From the NCBI RefSeq assembly GCF_003346715.1, contig NZ_QQPQ01000033.1, positions 1 to 53,046 on the forward strand: 53,046 bases of DNA. The letters run 5' to 3'. Source of the stretch: Oceanispirochaeta sp. M1. GTDB lineage: Bacteria > Spirochaetota > Spirochaetia > DSM-2461. Below the pieces are notes generated by a model, which was not told the origin of the DNA, made no database searches, and saw nothing but the letters and a program-made list of their open reading frames with translations. Shown piece after piece: positions 15,939 through 22,611 of the stretch; position 1 is the first letter of the stretch, and the number at the start of each line of letters is the position of its first letter. A program made the translations under genes and the position numbers.

Positions 15939-16655
15939 ATGCCCTACTGTTCAAGATGCGGCGTAGAAGTACAGGCAGAAGCTGTAAAATGCCCTCTGTG
16001 CAATTCAGCTATTCAGAAATTCCTGGAAGATCCGGCTCCGGGCCGCAACTTTCCGGAAGATGAACTCATGATTCATCGTGCTCCCAGAATGAATAGAAAA
16101 GAGAGGATTCAGCTGGCTTCTGTGATATCGGCCTTCGGGATGTTAGTTCCCCTCTTGATCACAGTGGCTGTAGACCTGATGATAAACAGAGCGGTTACCT
16201 GGTCACTCTATCCGATTGTGTCTCTCAGCGGATGTCTGCTTATAGTTCTGTCAGCACTCTTCAACGGGCGTCATCCCGGTAAACTCATCTGGATAATCTT
16301 TCTCATTCTGCTGGGAACCCTGCAGACCATGGTGACTTTAAACCTCATTCCGGAAATATCAGGAAAGCTGGGTGGTCCGATTATCTTCTTCACTGCACTG
16401 TGCAGCCATATCACTGTTACAGCCTCCATAAGGGCAAAAAAAAGAGGCAGCAATATTGCCGCCTTTATTCTAATTGCCCTGGGACTGCTCTGTCTATTCA
16501 CAGATCTGTGGCTTAATACAAACCTCTTGGGACAAAGCAGAGCCGGTTGGTCGCTAATAGTCCTGGCGGCTACACAGCCCATTTCGCTGATCCTCTTATA
16601 TCTTCATTTCAGGAAAGCGAAGAACAGTCTGTTTAAAAAATATTTCCATATATAA
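15939..16655 (+). CDS. zinc-ribbon membrane protein (DUF6320-like)
   Basis: 238 residues. The N-terminus MPYCSRCGVEVQAEAVKCPLC is a Cys4 zinc ribbon (CxxC-x12-CxxC); after a linker there are about six hydrophobic segments from residue 60 to 230. It resembles the DUF6320 proteins often found next to alcohol-acetyltransferase-like genes; function unknown. The ATG at 15939 is chosen because AAGGAG lies at 15927-15932; a TTG at 15915 would add eight residues but has no binding site. It probably belongs to the EamA-acyltransferase unit, although a 98-nt gap leaves room for its own promoter (GATAAT near 15896). Confidence 0.7.
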   Translation: MPYCSRCGVEVQAEAVKCPLCNSAIQKFLEDPAPGRNFPEDELMIHRAPRMNRKERIQLASVISAFGMLVPLLITVAVDLMINRAVTWSLYPIVSLSGCLLIVLSALFNGRHPGKLIWIIFLILLGTLQTMVTLNLIPEISGKLGGPIIFFTALCSHITVTASIRAKKRGSNIAAFILIALGLLCLFTDLWLNTNLLGQSRAGWSLIVLAATQPISLILLYLHFRKAKNSLFKKYFHI

Positions 16656-16687
16656 CAGAGCTGCTCAGTTTCCTTCGGAACAGAGCT

Positions 16688-16707
16688 CAGCAGTCATTAT
16701 GCTGCTG
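16688..16707. other. short hairpin between convergent genes
   Basis: CAGCAG and CTGCTG form a 6-bp stem with an 8-nt loop in the 56-nt gap between two convergent genes. A second imperfect stem around GTTCCGAAGGAAAC (minus strand) lies at about 16664-16687. Neither has a T tract; transcription may end here, but this is weak. Confidence 0.2.
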
Positions 16708-16711
16708 AAGC

Positions 16712-17833
16712 TTACTCTTCGCCTGCAAAGCTTTTCTTTTTATCTATCTCTTTCTGAGTGGTAGTGATCTCTTTTTTAAGAATTTTGATCTCCTGCTTCC
16801 TGGCCAGGATTTCCTCTTCCAGAGTCTCAATCTTATGCTCCATATATTCCCGGTCGGTACTCAGTTTTTCAATATCTTTTCTGGCTTCCCATTTTTCGAT
16901 ACTCACATTGATCTGAATGGCGCTCTCAGTTAATAAATCAATTTTTGCAACGGCATCCTTGACCTCAGGGAGACTGAGCAGTTTTTCAGGAGTATCTCCT
17001 GTAACAGACTCACCCCATTTCCGAAGGGCTTCATCAAGACGCTCTCTTTCAACAACAATCTCTTTATCAAGAAACTCAATTCTCTTCTTGGCCCCTCTTG
17101 CTCCGCAGAGTTCCTTCAGTCTCTCTTTCAGAACAGTCCGCTCATTGTCTGCCTTCTCTTCATCAGCCACAAGGGCCTGCCACTCCTTATCCGCACGGAA
17201 CCAGGGAGCCAGAAGGTCTGCATCTTTTGAAGATGCATCACCCTTGCCTGCTCCCATCAAAAGGGCATCAGTGAAACATTTCTGAAAGAGCTTTGTCTGA
17301 GAGCTCTCCATACTTTTCTTCTTATTCTTTAAAAGGGTCATTCTGCTGCGCTGCACAAGTCCCTTTAAAATATTCTTTTCACCGGCAGAACTTTCCACCT
17401 GAAAAAGTTCGGTTTCATTATCCCGAATTTTACTGATACTTTTAACCAATGGATCAAAAGCCTTTTTCCAGGGAACATCCAGATCCTGAGAATTCATCAG
17501 ATGAAAGAGATCTTCTCCAAGAGTCTCCTGAAGCAAAGTCAGATTACTCTGAACCTTTGATCTCCGCTCCTTAAGATCCTCATCCTGATCTTTAAGTGTA
17601 TCCAGGGTTTTAACGGCTTCATCAATTTCCTGAACCTGATGATCCATCAGGGAGATACGGCTATCAATCTCAAGTGCAGCAGACCTGTACTCCTGCATAA
17701 GACCTGATTCTGATTCGCTCTCTCCTTCATTCAGTAGAAAACGACCCAACTCCTGCCATACCGATTCTCTCTGACCGAGATTCTCGTTCATATCATTCCG
17801 GAGTTCTTCAATTTTCGGATCAATATCAGACAT
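16712..17833 (-). CDS. coiled-coil protein of unknown function
   Basis: 373 residues, almost entirely charged alpha helix with heptad patterns, strongest at about 55-110 and 225-365. It has no signal peptide, membrane segment or recognised domain. The C-terminus is Lys/Glu-rich with repeated I-L-K heptads (EEEILARKQEIKILKKEI). It starts 47 nt after the OmpA-like gene on the same strand with AAGGAG before its ATG, so a joint transcript and an envelope or cytoskeletal link are possible. No function is assigned. Confidence 0.7.
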   Translation of the reverse strand: MSDIDPKIEELRNDMNENLGQRESVWQELGRFLLNEGESESESGLMQEYRSAALEIDSRISLMDHQVQEIDEAVKTLDTLKDQDEDLKERRSKVQSNLTLLQETLGEDLFHLMNSQDLDVPWKKAFDPLVKSISKIRDNETELFQVESSAGEKNILKGLVQRSRMTLLKNKKKSMESSQTKLFQKCFTDALLMGAGKGDASSKDADLLAPWFRADKEWQALVADEEKADNERTVLKERLKELCGARGAKKRIEFLDKEIVVERERLDEALRKWGESVTGDTPEKLLSLPEVKDAVAKIDLLTESAIQINVSIEKWEARKDIEKLSTDREYMEHKIETLEEEILARKQEIKILKKEITTTQKEIDKKKSFAGEE

Positions 17834-17880
17834 GTTGTCTCTCCTTAGCTCTTCCTCTTATAAAAATACGAATTCTTTGA

Positions 17881-19098
17881 TCAATTATCAAGAATTGTTA
17901 TTTCAACTCTTCTGTTTTTCCTGCGACCCTCTTCGCTGCTGTTATCTCCCAGGGGTTCTCTGGAGCCCTTGCCCTGCACAATCATACCGGAGGCTTCTCT
18001 CACATGCTCACTCAGGAAGAAAGATGCAACAGCTGCGGCCCGCTCCTCTGAGAGCTGCTGTCCTTCATCACTGGAAAATCCAACCTTTGCGGTATGTCCG
18101 GTAATAAGAAGATCATGCTCAGGAAACTGCAGCAGAATATCCTTAAGCTGCATAAGCTTTGATTCCTCTTCCGGAAGGAATTCTGAAGAGTCGGCTACAA
18201 AATGTATATTGTCCAGTGTAAGCACAACACCGGCATCGCTGATGGATACAGAAATATCATCAATCTCTTCAACAGCATCTTCAATACGGTCCCTCACTTC
18301 CTCCTTGATCCATTGATCCGCTTCAATTACCTTGCCTTTGGCATTACCCTTAAAGGTATAATTTCTGCCTGATGCCATGGAATAGGAAATACTGAACTCC
18401 TCTTCCACTGCAGCCGGGATTCCTGCCTCTCTGTCCCAGAGATAGGTCTGTTTAAAATCTCCGCTTACTCCACCGGGTATGTCGAACTCTTTTCCAGGCA
18501 GACTGTCGGGGGGCAGTGACAGGGTATCGATTCTCTTTAAAAAATGATAATTGATCTCAATAATATCAACAGAGCGTCCTTCATAATCACTGACTCCGAC
18601 AAATGTGTAAAAAACACGAAAAGGAATATGCAGCCTGTAATCCACCTGAAAGAAGGGCAGCAGATCATGAACTTCCTCTGCCATGGCAGACCAGGAGTCT
18701 CCCTGCTGCAGCGAATGCTCAGGCCATGTAGGAACATTGCGGACCGAGGGAAGATATTCATCCAGAGGGATCTGCCCATACAGTCCAATGTGACTTCTGT
18801 AAAACTGCCTCACATCATCCCGGTTGTAAATATAGAGCCCCGTATCAAGAGACTTCTCAGAAATGCCGTAGGAGACCTCCAGGAGCGCTCCCTCGGGATC
18901 TGAGCTGAGAACCTCGACTCCAATTCGATTCAGAATGGTGGACTGCCCCAAAAGACTTTTCTCCAGCCAGACCGATTCATTAACTTCAGATACAATCCTG
19001 TAACGCATTCCTTCTTCCTGATTGAAGCTGTACTCCTGAGAGAACAGACTAAAAGAGAGATAGAATAAGAAAAAACAGGGGATTATTTTTTGAGCCAT
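17881..19098 (-). CDS. OmpA-like peptidoglycan-associated protein
   Basis: 405 residues. Residues 1-20 are a signal peptide (KIIPCFFLFYLSFSLFSQ). The middle 260 residues are beta-rich and not recognised. The C-terminal domain (about 285-405) is OmpA/MotB-like, with LDNIHFVADSSEFLPEEESKL, LLITGHTAKVGFSSDEGQQLSEERAAAV, and GKGSREPLGDNSSEEGRRKNRRVEI; the conserved Arg-Arg/Arg-Val-Glu and LSEERA residues that bind peptidoglycan are present. It probably sits in the periplasm or outer membrane. GGAGG precedes the ATG. Confidence 0.85.
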   Translation of the reverse strand: MAQKIIPCFFLFYLSFSLFSQEYSFNQEEGMRYRIVSEVNESVWLEKSLLGQSTILNRIGVEVLSSDPEGALLEVSYGISEKSLDTGLYIYNRDDVRQFYRSHIGLYGQIPLDEYLPSVRNVPTWPEHSLQQGDSWSAMAEEVHDLLPFFQVDYRLHIPFRVFYTFVGVSDYEGRSVDIIEINYHFLKRIDTLSLPPDSLPGKEFDIPGGVSGDFKQTYLWDREAGIPAAVEEEFSISYSMASGRNYTFKGNAKGKVIEADQWIKEEVRDRIEDAVEEIDDISVSISDAGVVLTLDNIHFVADSSEFLPEEESKLMQLKDILLQFPEHDLLITGHTAKVGFSSDEGQQLSEERAAAVASFFLSEHVREASGMIVQGKGSREPLGDNSSEEGRRKNRRVEITILDN

Positions 19099-19125
19099 TC
19101 AGGCCTCCAGACTTGCATACTTCTG

Positions 19126-19153
19126 TTGACAAATAAACATACACCATTATATT
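19126..19153 (+). promoter_or_regulatory. promoter of the DbpA-like gene and its leader
   Basis: TTGACA (19126-19131), 16 nt and TATATT (19148-19153) give an 11 of 12 match. Transcription should start near 19160, 144 nt before the ATG. Confidence 0.55.
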
Positions 19154-19159
19154 GTAATT

Positions 19160-19303
19160 ATTATTCAGAAATCCGAAAAAGTTGTAGATTTTTTTCCGCA
19201 AAAAGTACGCCGGTCTTTTTCAACACTTCTATTTCTACGGATTTACTGACTATCAGGTCATTCCCTCATAGGAATGACAATTTTTTTACAGGAGACATCA
19301 GTC
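19160..19303 (+). ncRNA. structured 5' leader with terminator hairpin before the DbpA-like gene (candidate cis-regulatory RNA or sRNA)
   Basis: The predicted leader can form a closing stem AAATCCG/CGGATTT (19169-19175 with 19238-19244), an inner stem AAAAAG/CTTTTT (19200-19205 with 19215-19220), and then a perfect 8-bp hairpin GTCATTCC-N6-GGAATGAC (19257-19278) followed by seven T (19281-19287). That last element has the form of an intrinsic terminator and ends three bases before the GGAG ribosome binding site (19291). Two readings fit: attenuation, perhaps by the RNA-binding product itself, or a separate RNA of about 125 nt. No known riboswitch class was recognised. Confidence 0.5.
19257..19287 (+). 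terminator. intrinsic terminator-like hairpin in the leader
   Basis: An 8-bp perfect stem with a 6-nt loop is followed by AA and seven T. It lies between the promoter at 19126 and the gene at 19304 with no open frame in between. Confidence 0.6.
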
Positions 19304-19765
19304 ATGGGTAAACCGGACAATTTTAACAGTGATGATCTTAAACCTGTTATCGAAAACCTGATCGATCAGGTTAAAAATCAGGAAGATCCTGATGTTCTGA
19401 ATGCTTATAAAAAAGCTTTTAAGAAACAGGTTCCCTTTGCTCTCAGATCCTGGGTGGCAGCATATATGCTCAAGGAGATGGGAAATAAACGAGGGGGAAA
19501 CAGAAGAACTATCGCTGACGGTAAGTCAATTTTCGTAAGCATCGGACGTAACCGTAAAGTCTTTCCAAAGGATCTGGTACATCTTTTCGTCAACACCGGT
19601 AAGGTGGAGCGTGAGAATATCGGAGATATCAAGATCTTAGATAATTATTCTTTTATTACCATAGGCAGCCCTGCTGCAGAAAGCGCCATCGACAATCTCG
19701 ACGGCATTGATTACAGAGGGAGAAAGCTGACCGTCAATTTCGCTAAGAAAAAAGAAGGCAGCTGA
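19304..19765 (+). CDS. DbpA-type RNA-binding domain protein
   Basis: 153 residues. The C-terminal 75 residues (about 78-150) match the RNA-binding domain that ends DEAD-box helicases of the DbpA/CsdA type: KSIFVSIGRNRKVFPKDLVHLF, ENIGDIKILDNYSFI, and RGRKLTVNFAKKK. The N-terminal 75 residues are helical and charged. No helicase motifs are present, so this is the domain alone, perhaps binding rRNA or mRNA. The ATG at 19304 is chosen for GGAG at 19291-19294; an in-frame start at 19274 would fall inside the terminator hairpin. It is probably controlled by its leader. Confidence 0.75.
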   Translation: MGKPDNFNSDDLKPVIENLIDQVKNQEDPDVLNAYKKAFKKQVPFALRSWVAAYMLKEMGNKRGGNRRTIADGKSIFVSIGRNRKVFPKDLVHLFVNTGKVERENIGDIKILDNYSFITIGSPAAESAIDNLDGIDYRGRKLTVNFAKKKEGS

Positions 19766-19778
19766 TACCTGAATGGAA

Positions 19779-19808
19779 CAGCCGGTCCGGCGCCGGCTGC
19801 TTTTTATT
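19779..19808 (+). terminator. rho-independent terminator after the DbpA-like gene
   Basis: CAGCCGG and CCGGCTG form a perfect GC-rich stem with a 7-nt loop, followed by CTTTTTATT. Confidence 0.85.
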
Positions 19809-19809
19809 C

Positions 19810-20928
19810 CTAGAGTATTCTTATCATCACAATCCAGAATAGAGCAAAGTTCAGAATCAGCCCCCCTGTAAAAACAAAGACAGACAAACCCTCAAACATA
19901 AAAGCCCTTCTCTGACAGTAGCGCGCCAGAACTTCCGGATCATCGGGATAACAGATGCATTGCCCGTCTCTATCCTTCTCTGACATCTGCAGCAGCCCTT
20001 CAGTAACCGGGTAACATACTCTTTTAATCTTACCCTTCCAGCCGCTTGGCTGACGGCTGTAGGCGACATGATGGCCTTCACACTCCACAGCAGCATTTCC
20101 AAAGCCCAGGGGCAGTCGTATCAGGTCCCGTTCCGCCCGGTACTTTCTTCCCTGATCCCAGTAGTATTTATAGAGGTTGAATAAAAAGACTCCGGGAGGA
20201 AGAAAAAGGATAAGCGGAATCAGAGACAGAAAAAGACTTATAAAATTTACGGCATAATTATAACTGTTCTGTATAAGCCAGACAGAGGAGATAAGCAGTA
20301 GGAGAGTACCCGTCAAAACAGACCAGGGAGTCATAAAATTCCAGAATTCATTACTATGCCGTCCACACCAGACTGCCCGCGGAATGAGAGTGAAAGGATC
20401 TTCATTGTAAATAATAACAGTAAGGGGCATCTCTTTTGATGACTTCAAACAGTATTTACCATTGTGAACTTCCAGGTCTCCGAACAGAAACAGCCTTGTC
20501 CCTTCTGTAAGAGAGAATATATCGTCCCAGGACATATGAACCAGAGAAGTTTTAGGCAGAGGATAGGGATATAGATTCTCATACAGCTCTGAACTGTCGC
20601 CGGTATCGGTCATATTATATACCCGGGCATTACGCATTTCGGCTGTAATGGTACCTTGAGCCCCCCGTATCCACAACAGATCATCTCCCTCAATAGCTTC
20701 CAGATTCCCAAGAAAGCGGTGGAGCCCCAAAGATCCATCTTTTCTGCTGAATCCGGGAACAGCCATGGGAAGATCCAGAGAACGTCTCAGATTGATTCTG
20801 AAGGTTCTCCATTTTTTTCGAGCATAAAAAGCTCCGCTGATGGGAATTAAAAGATAAAAGAAAAAGGCTGTCAGAATTAAAAGGACGACAATTAGTCCGT
20901 AATATGAATTTAATTCAGACAAGAACAT
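19810..20928 (-). CDS. membrane protein of unknown function
   Basis: 372 residues. One membrane segment is near the N-terminus (about 10-32), two more at about 205-255, and one at the C-terminus (about 348-368). The soluble stretch between the first and second is beta-rich (LEAIEGDDLLWIRGAQGTI, LFLFGDLEVHNGKYCL) and resembles proteins that carry an internal SHOCT- or NfeD-like beta sheet, but no family was recognised. It overlaps the preceding gene by 14 nt, so they are coupled. A second cytoplasmic or periplasmic stretch (255-345) contains four Cys. Confidence 0.65.
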   Translation of the reverse strand: MFLSELNSYYGLIVVLLILTAFFFYLLIPISGAFYARKKWRTFRINLRRSLDLPMAVPGFSRKDGSLGLHRFLGNLEAIEGDDLLWIRGAQGTITAEMRNARVYNMTDTGDSSELYENLYPYPLPKTSLVHMSWDDIFSLTEGTRLFLFGDLEVHNGKYCLKSSKEMPLTVIIYNEDPFTLIPRAVWCGRHSNEFWNFMTPWSVLTGTLLLLISSVWLIQNSYNYAVNFISLFLSLIPLILFLPPGVFLFNLYKYYWDQGRKYRAERDLIRLPLGFGNAAVECEGHHVAYSRQPSGWKGKIKRVCYPVTEGLLQMSEKDRDGQCICYPDDPEVLARYCQRRAFMFEGLSVFVFTGGLILNFALFWIVMIRIL

Positions 20929-21307
20929 TGACCAGAGCTCCGTTACTGTAGGAAGCCCCGGCTGTACTGTAGGGAGAGGGAGTATTCAGGGCTGAATGAA
21001 GCTGACTGGAATACTGATCTATCAGAGCTTTAACTGATTCATTAGACATTTTTGAAGGATCCTGTGCTTTCACAGGATCTGACTGATTACTCACAAGACT
21101 GTTGATCAGGGTATTAAGAACTCTCAGGCGATTGATAGGAACCGATCCACCGGAAGAACTGGAACTGGAAGGAACACCCTGAACATACTTGAACTGGGCA
21201 TAAGGTGTCATACTTCTTGATACAGGAAGACTGATCCTTCCTGAATTCTTATGCATATTGGCTATTTGAGCTATATTAACCTGTCCGGAAACCGATCTCA
21301 GTTCCAT
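20915..21307 (-). CDS. small protein of unknown function, coupled to the membrane protein
   Basis: About 130 residues from the ATG at 21307, preceded by AGGA; an upstream ATG at 21337 lacks a binding site. It has a Ser/Gly-rich linker (SSSSSSGG) at about 47-56 and little other order, with a helical part at 57-105. The absence of a signal peptide and the SQLHSALN-type helix are similar in style to flagellar or anti-sigma chaperone partners, but no such assignment can be supported. It is translationally coupled to the membrane protein downstream by a 14-nt overlap. Confidence 0.55.
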   Translation of the reverse strand: MELRSVSGQVNIAQIANMHKNSGRISLPVSRSMTPYAQFKYVQGVPSSSSSSGGSVPINRLRVLNTLINSLVSNQSDPVKAQDPSKMSNESVKALIDQYSSQLHSALNTPSPYSTAGASYSNGALVNVLV

Positions 21308-21406
21308 TTTCCCATCCTGTAATGATCTCATTATCATTATCGGAAAATGGGCAGCGGTATATTACACTTTTTTTGCGGTTTAAATTATAGGTATAAAAAA
21401 AAGATA

Positions 21407-21760
21407 TTATCTTTTCTTTTCACTGGCACTTTTGCATTCAATACAAAGAACAGCATAAGGAATAGCTCCCAATCTGTCTAAAGATATTTTTTTATTACAA
21501 AGGGCACAAACACCGTATTTTCCATTCTCAAGACGGATTAGCGCTGATTCAACTCTAGTTAATCTGAGAGTATCCTGAGAGCTGAGTGCTTCAAGAGTGC
21601 TCACATCAATATCATTTGAGGCAATATCAGCCAGATCTTTCACTCCAAGGTCTTCTACAGCAGCCTTGAAATCTTCATGTTCGGAAATAAGATTTCTTAA
21701 TACTACTTCCTTCATCTCCAGAAGAGTTGACTTCATCTTTTCTTCAAACGCTTTATCCAT
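21407..21760 (-). CDS. DksA/TraR-type zinc finger protein
   Basis: 117 residues. The C-terminal part (about 80-112) is a Cys4 zinc finger, CALC-x16-19-CIEC, with the GKYGVCALC and IPYAVLCIEC pattern of the DksA/TraR family; the N-terminal part is a coiled coil rich in Asp/Glu. Family members bind the secondary channel of RNA polymerase and adjust transcription with ppGpp. Whether this short form keeps the acidic tip residues of DksA is uncertain: the loop around DLGVKDLADIASNDID is rich in Asp. It is divergent from infA. Confidence 0.85.
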   Translation of the reverse strand: MDKAFEEKMKSTLLEMKEVVLRNLISEHEDFKAAVEDLGVKDLADIASNDIDVSTLEALSSQDTLRLTRVESALIRLENGKYGVCALCNKKISLDRLGAIPYAVLCIECKSASEKKR

Positions 21761-21851
21761 GTCACCATACCTTATTTTGAAGGGGTATTTATATCCGCAA
21801 TAATCTGTATTAATTACTGAAAAATGTCAAGGAGTAGAGTGTCTCTATGAG

Positions 21852-21880
21852 TTGACAAAGACAATCTGATCTCCTAATAT
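21852..21880 (+). promoter_or_regulatory. infA promoter
   Basis: TTGACA (21852-21857), 17 nt and TAATAT (21875-21880). It gives a short leader of about 26 nt before the start codon, with GGAG at 21901-21904. Confidence 0.55.
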
Positions 21881-21912
21881 GCTAATCACTATCAATAACA
21901 GGAGTTATTTGT

Positions 21913-22131
21913 TTGTCAAAAGAAGAAGCAATTGAAGTCGAAGGCATTGTAAAAGAGTCTCTGCCCAACACAATGTTCCGTGTAGAAGTAGCCAACGGTC
22001 ATATTATTCTGGCTCACCTCTCTGGTAAGATGAGAAAGCATTATATTCGTATTGTACCCGGTGATAAAGTTAAAGTAGCTTTGTCTCCCTACGACCTCAG
22101 TAGAGGAAGAATAATATACAGAGAACGCTGA
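21913..22131 (+). CDS. infA: translation initiation factor IF-1
   Basis: 72 residues, one OB-fold domain: [20 protein letters not shown], then [20 protein letters not shown], and [25 protein letters not shown]-1 binds the A site of the 30S subunit during initiation. The start codon is TTG with GGAG eight bases upstream; no in-frame ATG lies near. The stop codon sits in a hairpin with the stop of the convergent smr gene. In many bacteria infA is in the ribosomal protein cluster; here it stands alone with its own promoter. Confidence 0.95.
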   Translation: MSKEEAIEVEGIVKESLPNTMFRVEVANGHIILAHLSGKMRKHYIRIVPGDKVKVALSPYDLSRGRIIYRER

Positions 22132-22140
22132 TCCTCAGCG
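22126..22140. other. hairpin containing both convergent stop codons
   Basis: CGCTGA-TCC-TCAGCG is a perfect 6-bp stem with a 3-nt loop. The infA stop (TGA, 22129-22131) and the smr stop (minus strand, 22137-22135) are the two inner ends of the stem, 3 nt apart. There is no T tract. Confidence 0.4.
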
Positions 22141-22611
22141 GATCAGAATCCATGTAGCCCCGCCGCCGCCTGAGTGGCTTTTGGCGCGGCCGTAATCTCT
22201 GACCAGGGGAGATTTTTCAAGATACTGTTTAACAAGCGGACGTAAAACGGAATTTCCTCCAGGAGAATGCAATCCCTTTCCATGAACAACAATCACCTTA
22301 TGAAAGCCTTTCCTCTTTGATCTCTTGAGAAATCCCTCGAGTTCCATGATGGCCTCCCTGCCTGTCCAGCCATGCAGGTCCAGGCTGTCCTGGGGTTCCA
22401 TTCTTGAAATCTCTTTTTTCCTTGTATGTATTATGATCCTGTCGGGAACCTCTTTTCTCTCTCCCATTTTTCTGTCGGGAGGATACATTTCCAGCCAGTC
22501 ATCCATTTTTTCTTCATCTTTCTTCACAGGAGAAGAAGGTTTTTTCAGATCTTCCTCTTTTCTATAACGCTGCTGTTTATCCCACTGTGAAAGTATTTCA
22601 TCAAATTTCAT
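22135..22611 (-). CDS. Smr domain protein
   Basis: 158 residues. The Smr domain occupies about 75-157: SLDLHGWTGREAIMELEGFL, VIVVHGKGLHSPGGNSVLR, and GGGGATWILIR. LDLHG and HGKGxHSxGG are the hallmark motifs of this nicking-endonuclease-related domain (as in MutS2 and YdaL). The N-terminal 70 residues are charged and disordered. It overlaps batD/E by 11 nt and is thus the last gene of the Bat operon. Confidence 0.88.
   Translation of the reverse strand: MKFDEILSQWDKQQRYRKEEDLKKPSSPVKKDEEKMDDWLEMYPPDRKMGERKEVPDRIIIHTRKKEISRMEPQDSLDLHGWTGREAIMELEGFLKRSKRKGFHKVIVVHGKGLHSPGGNSVLRPLVKQYLEKSPLVRDYGRAKSHSGGGGATWILIR

Noticed and set aside
15928-15941. TTG at 15915 as start of the zinc-ribbon protein
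   Set aside because: AAGGAG fits the ATG at 15939 and the zinc ribbon begins right there.
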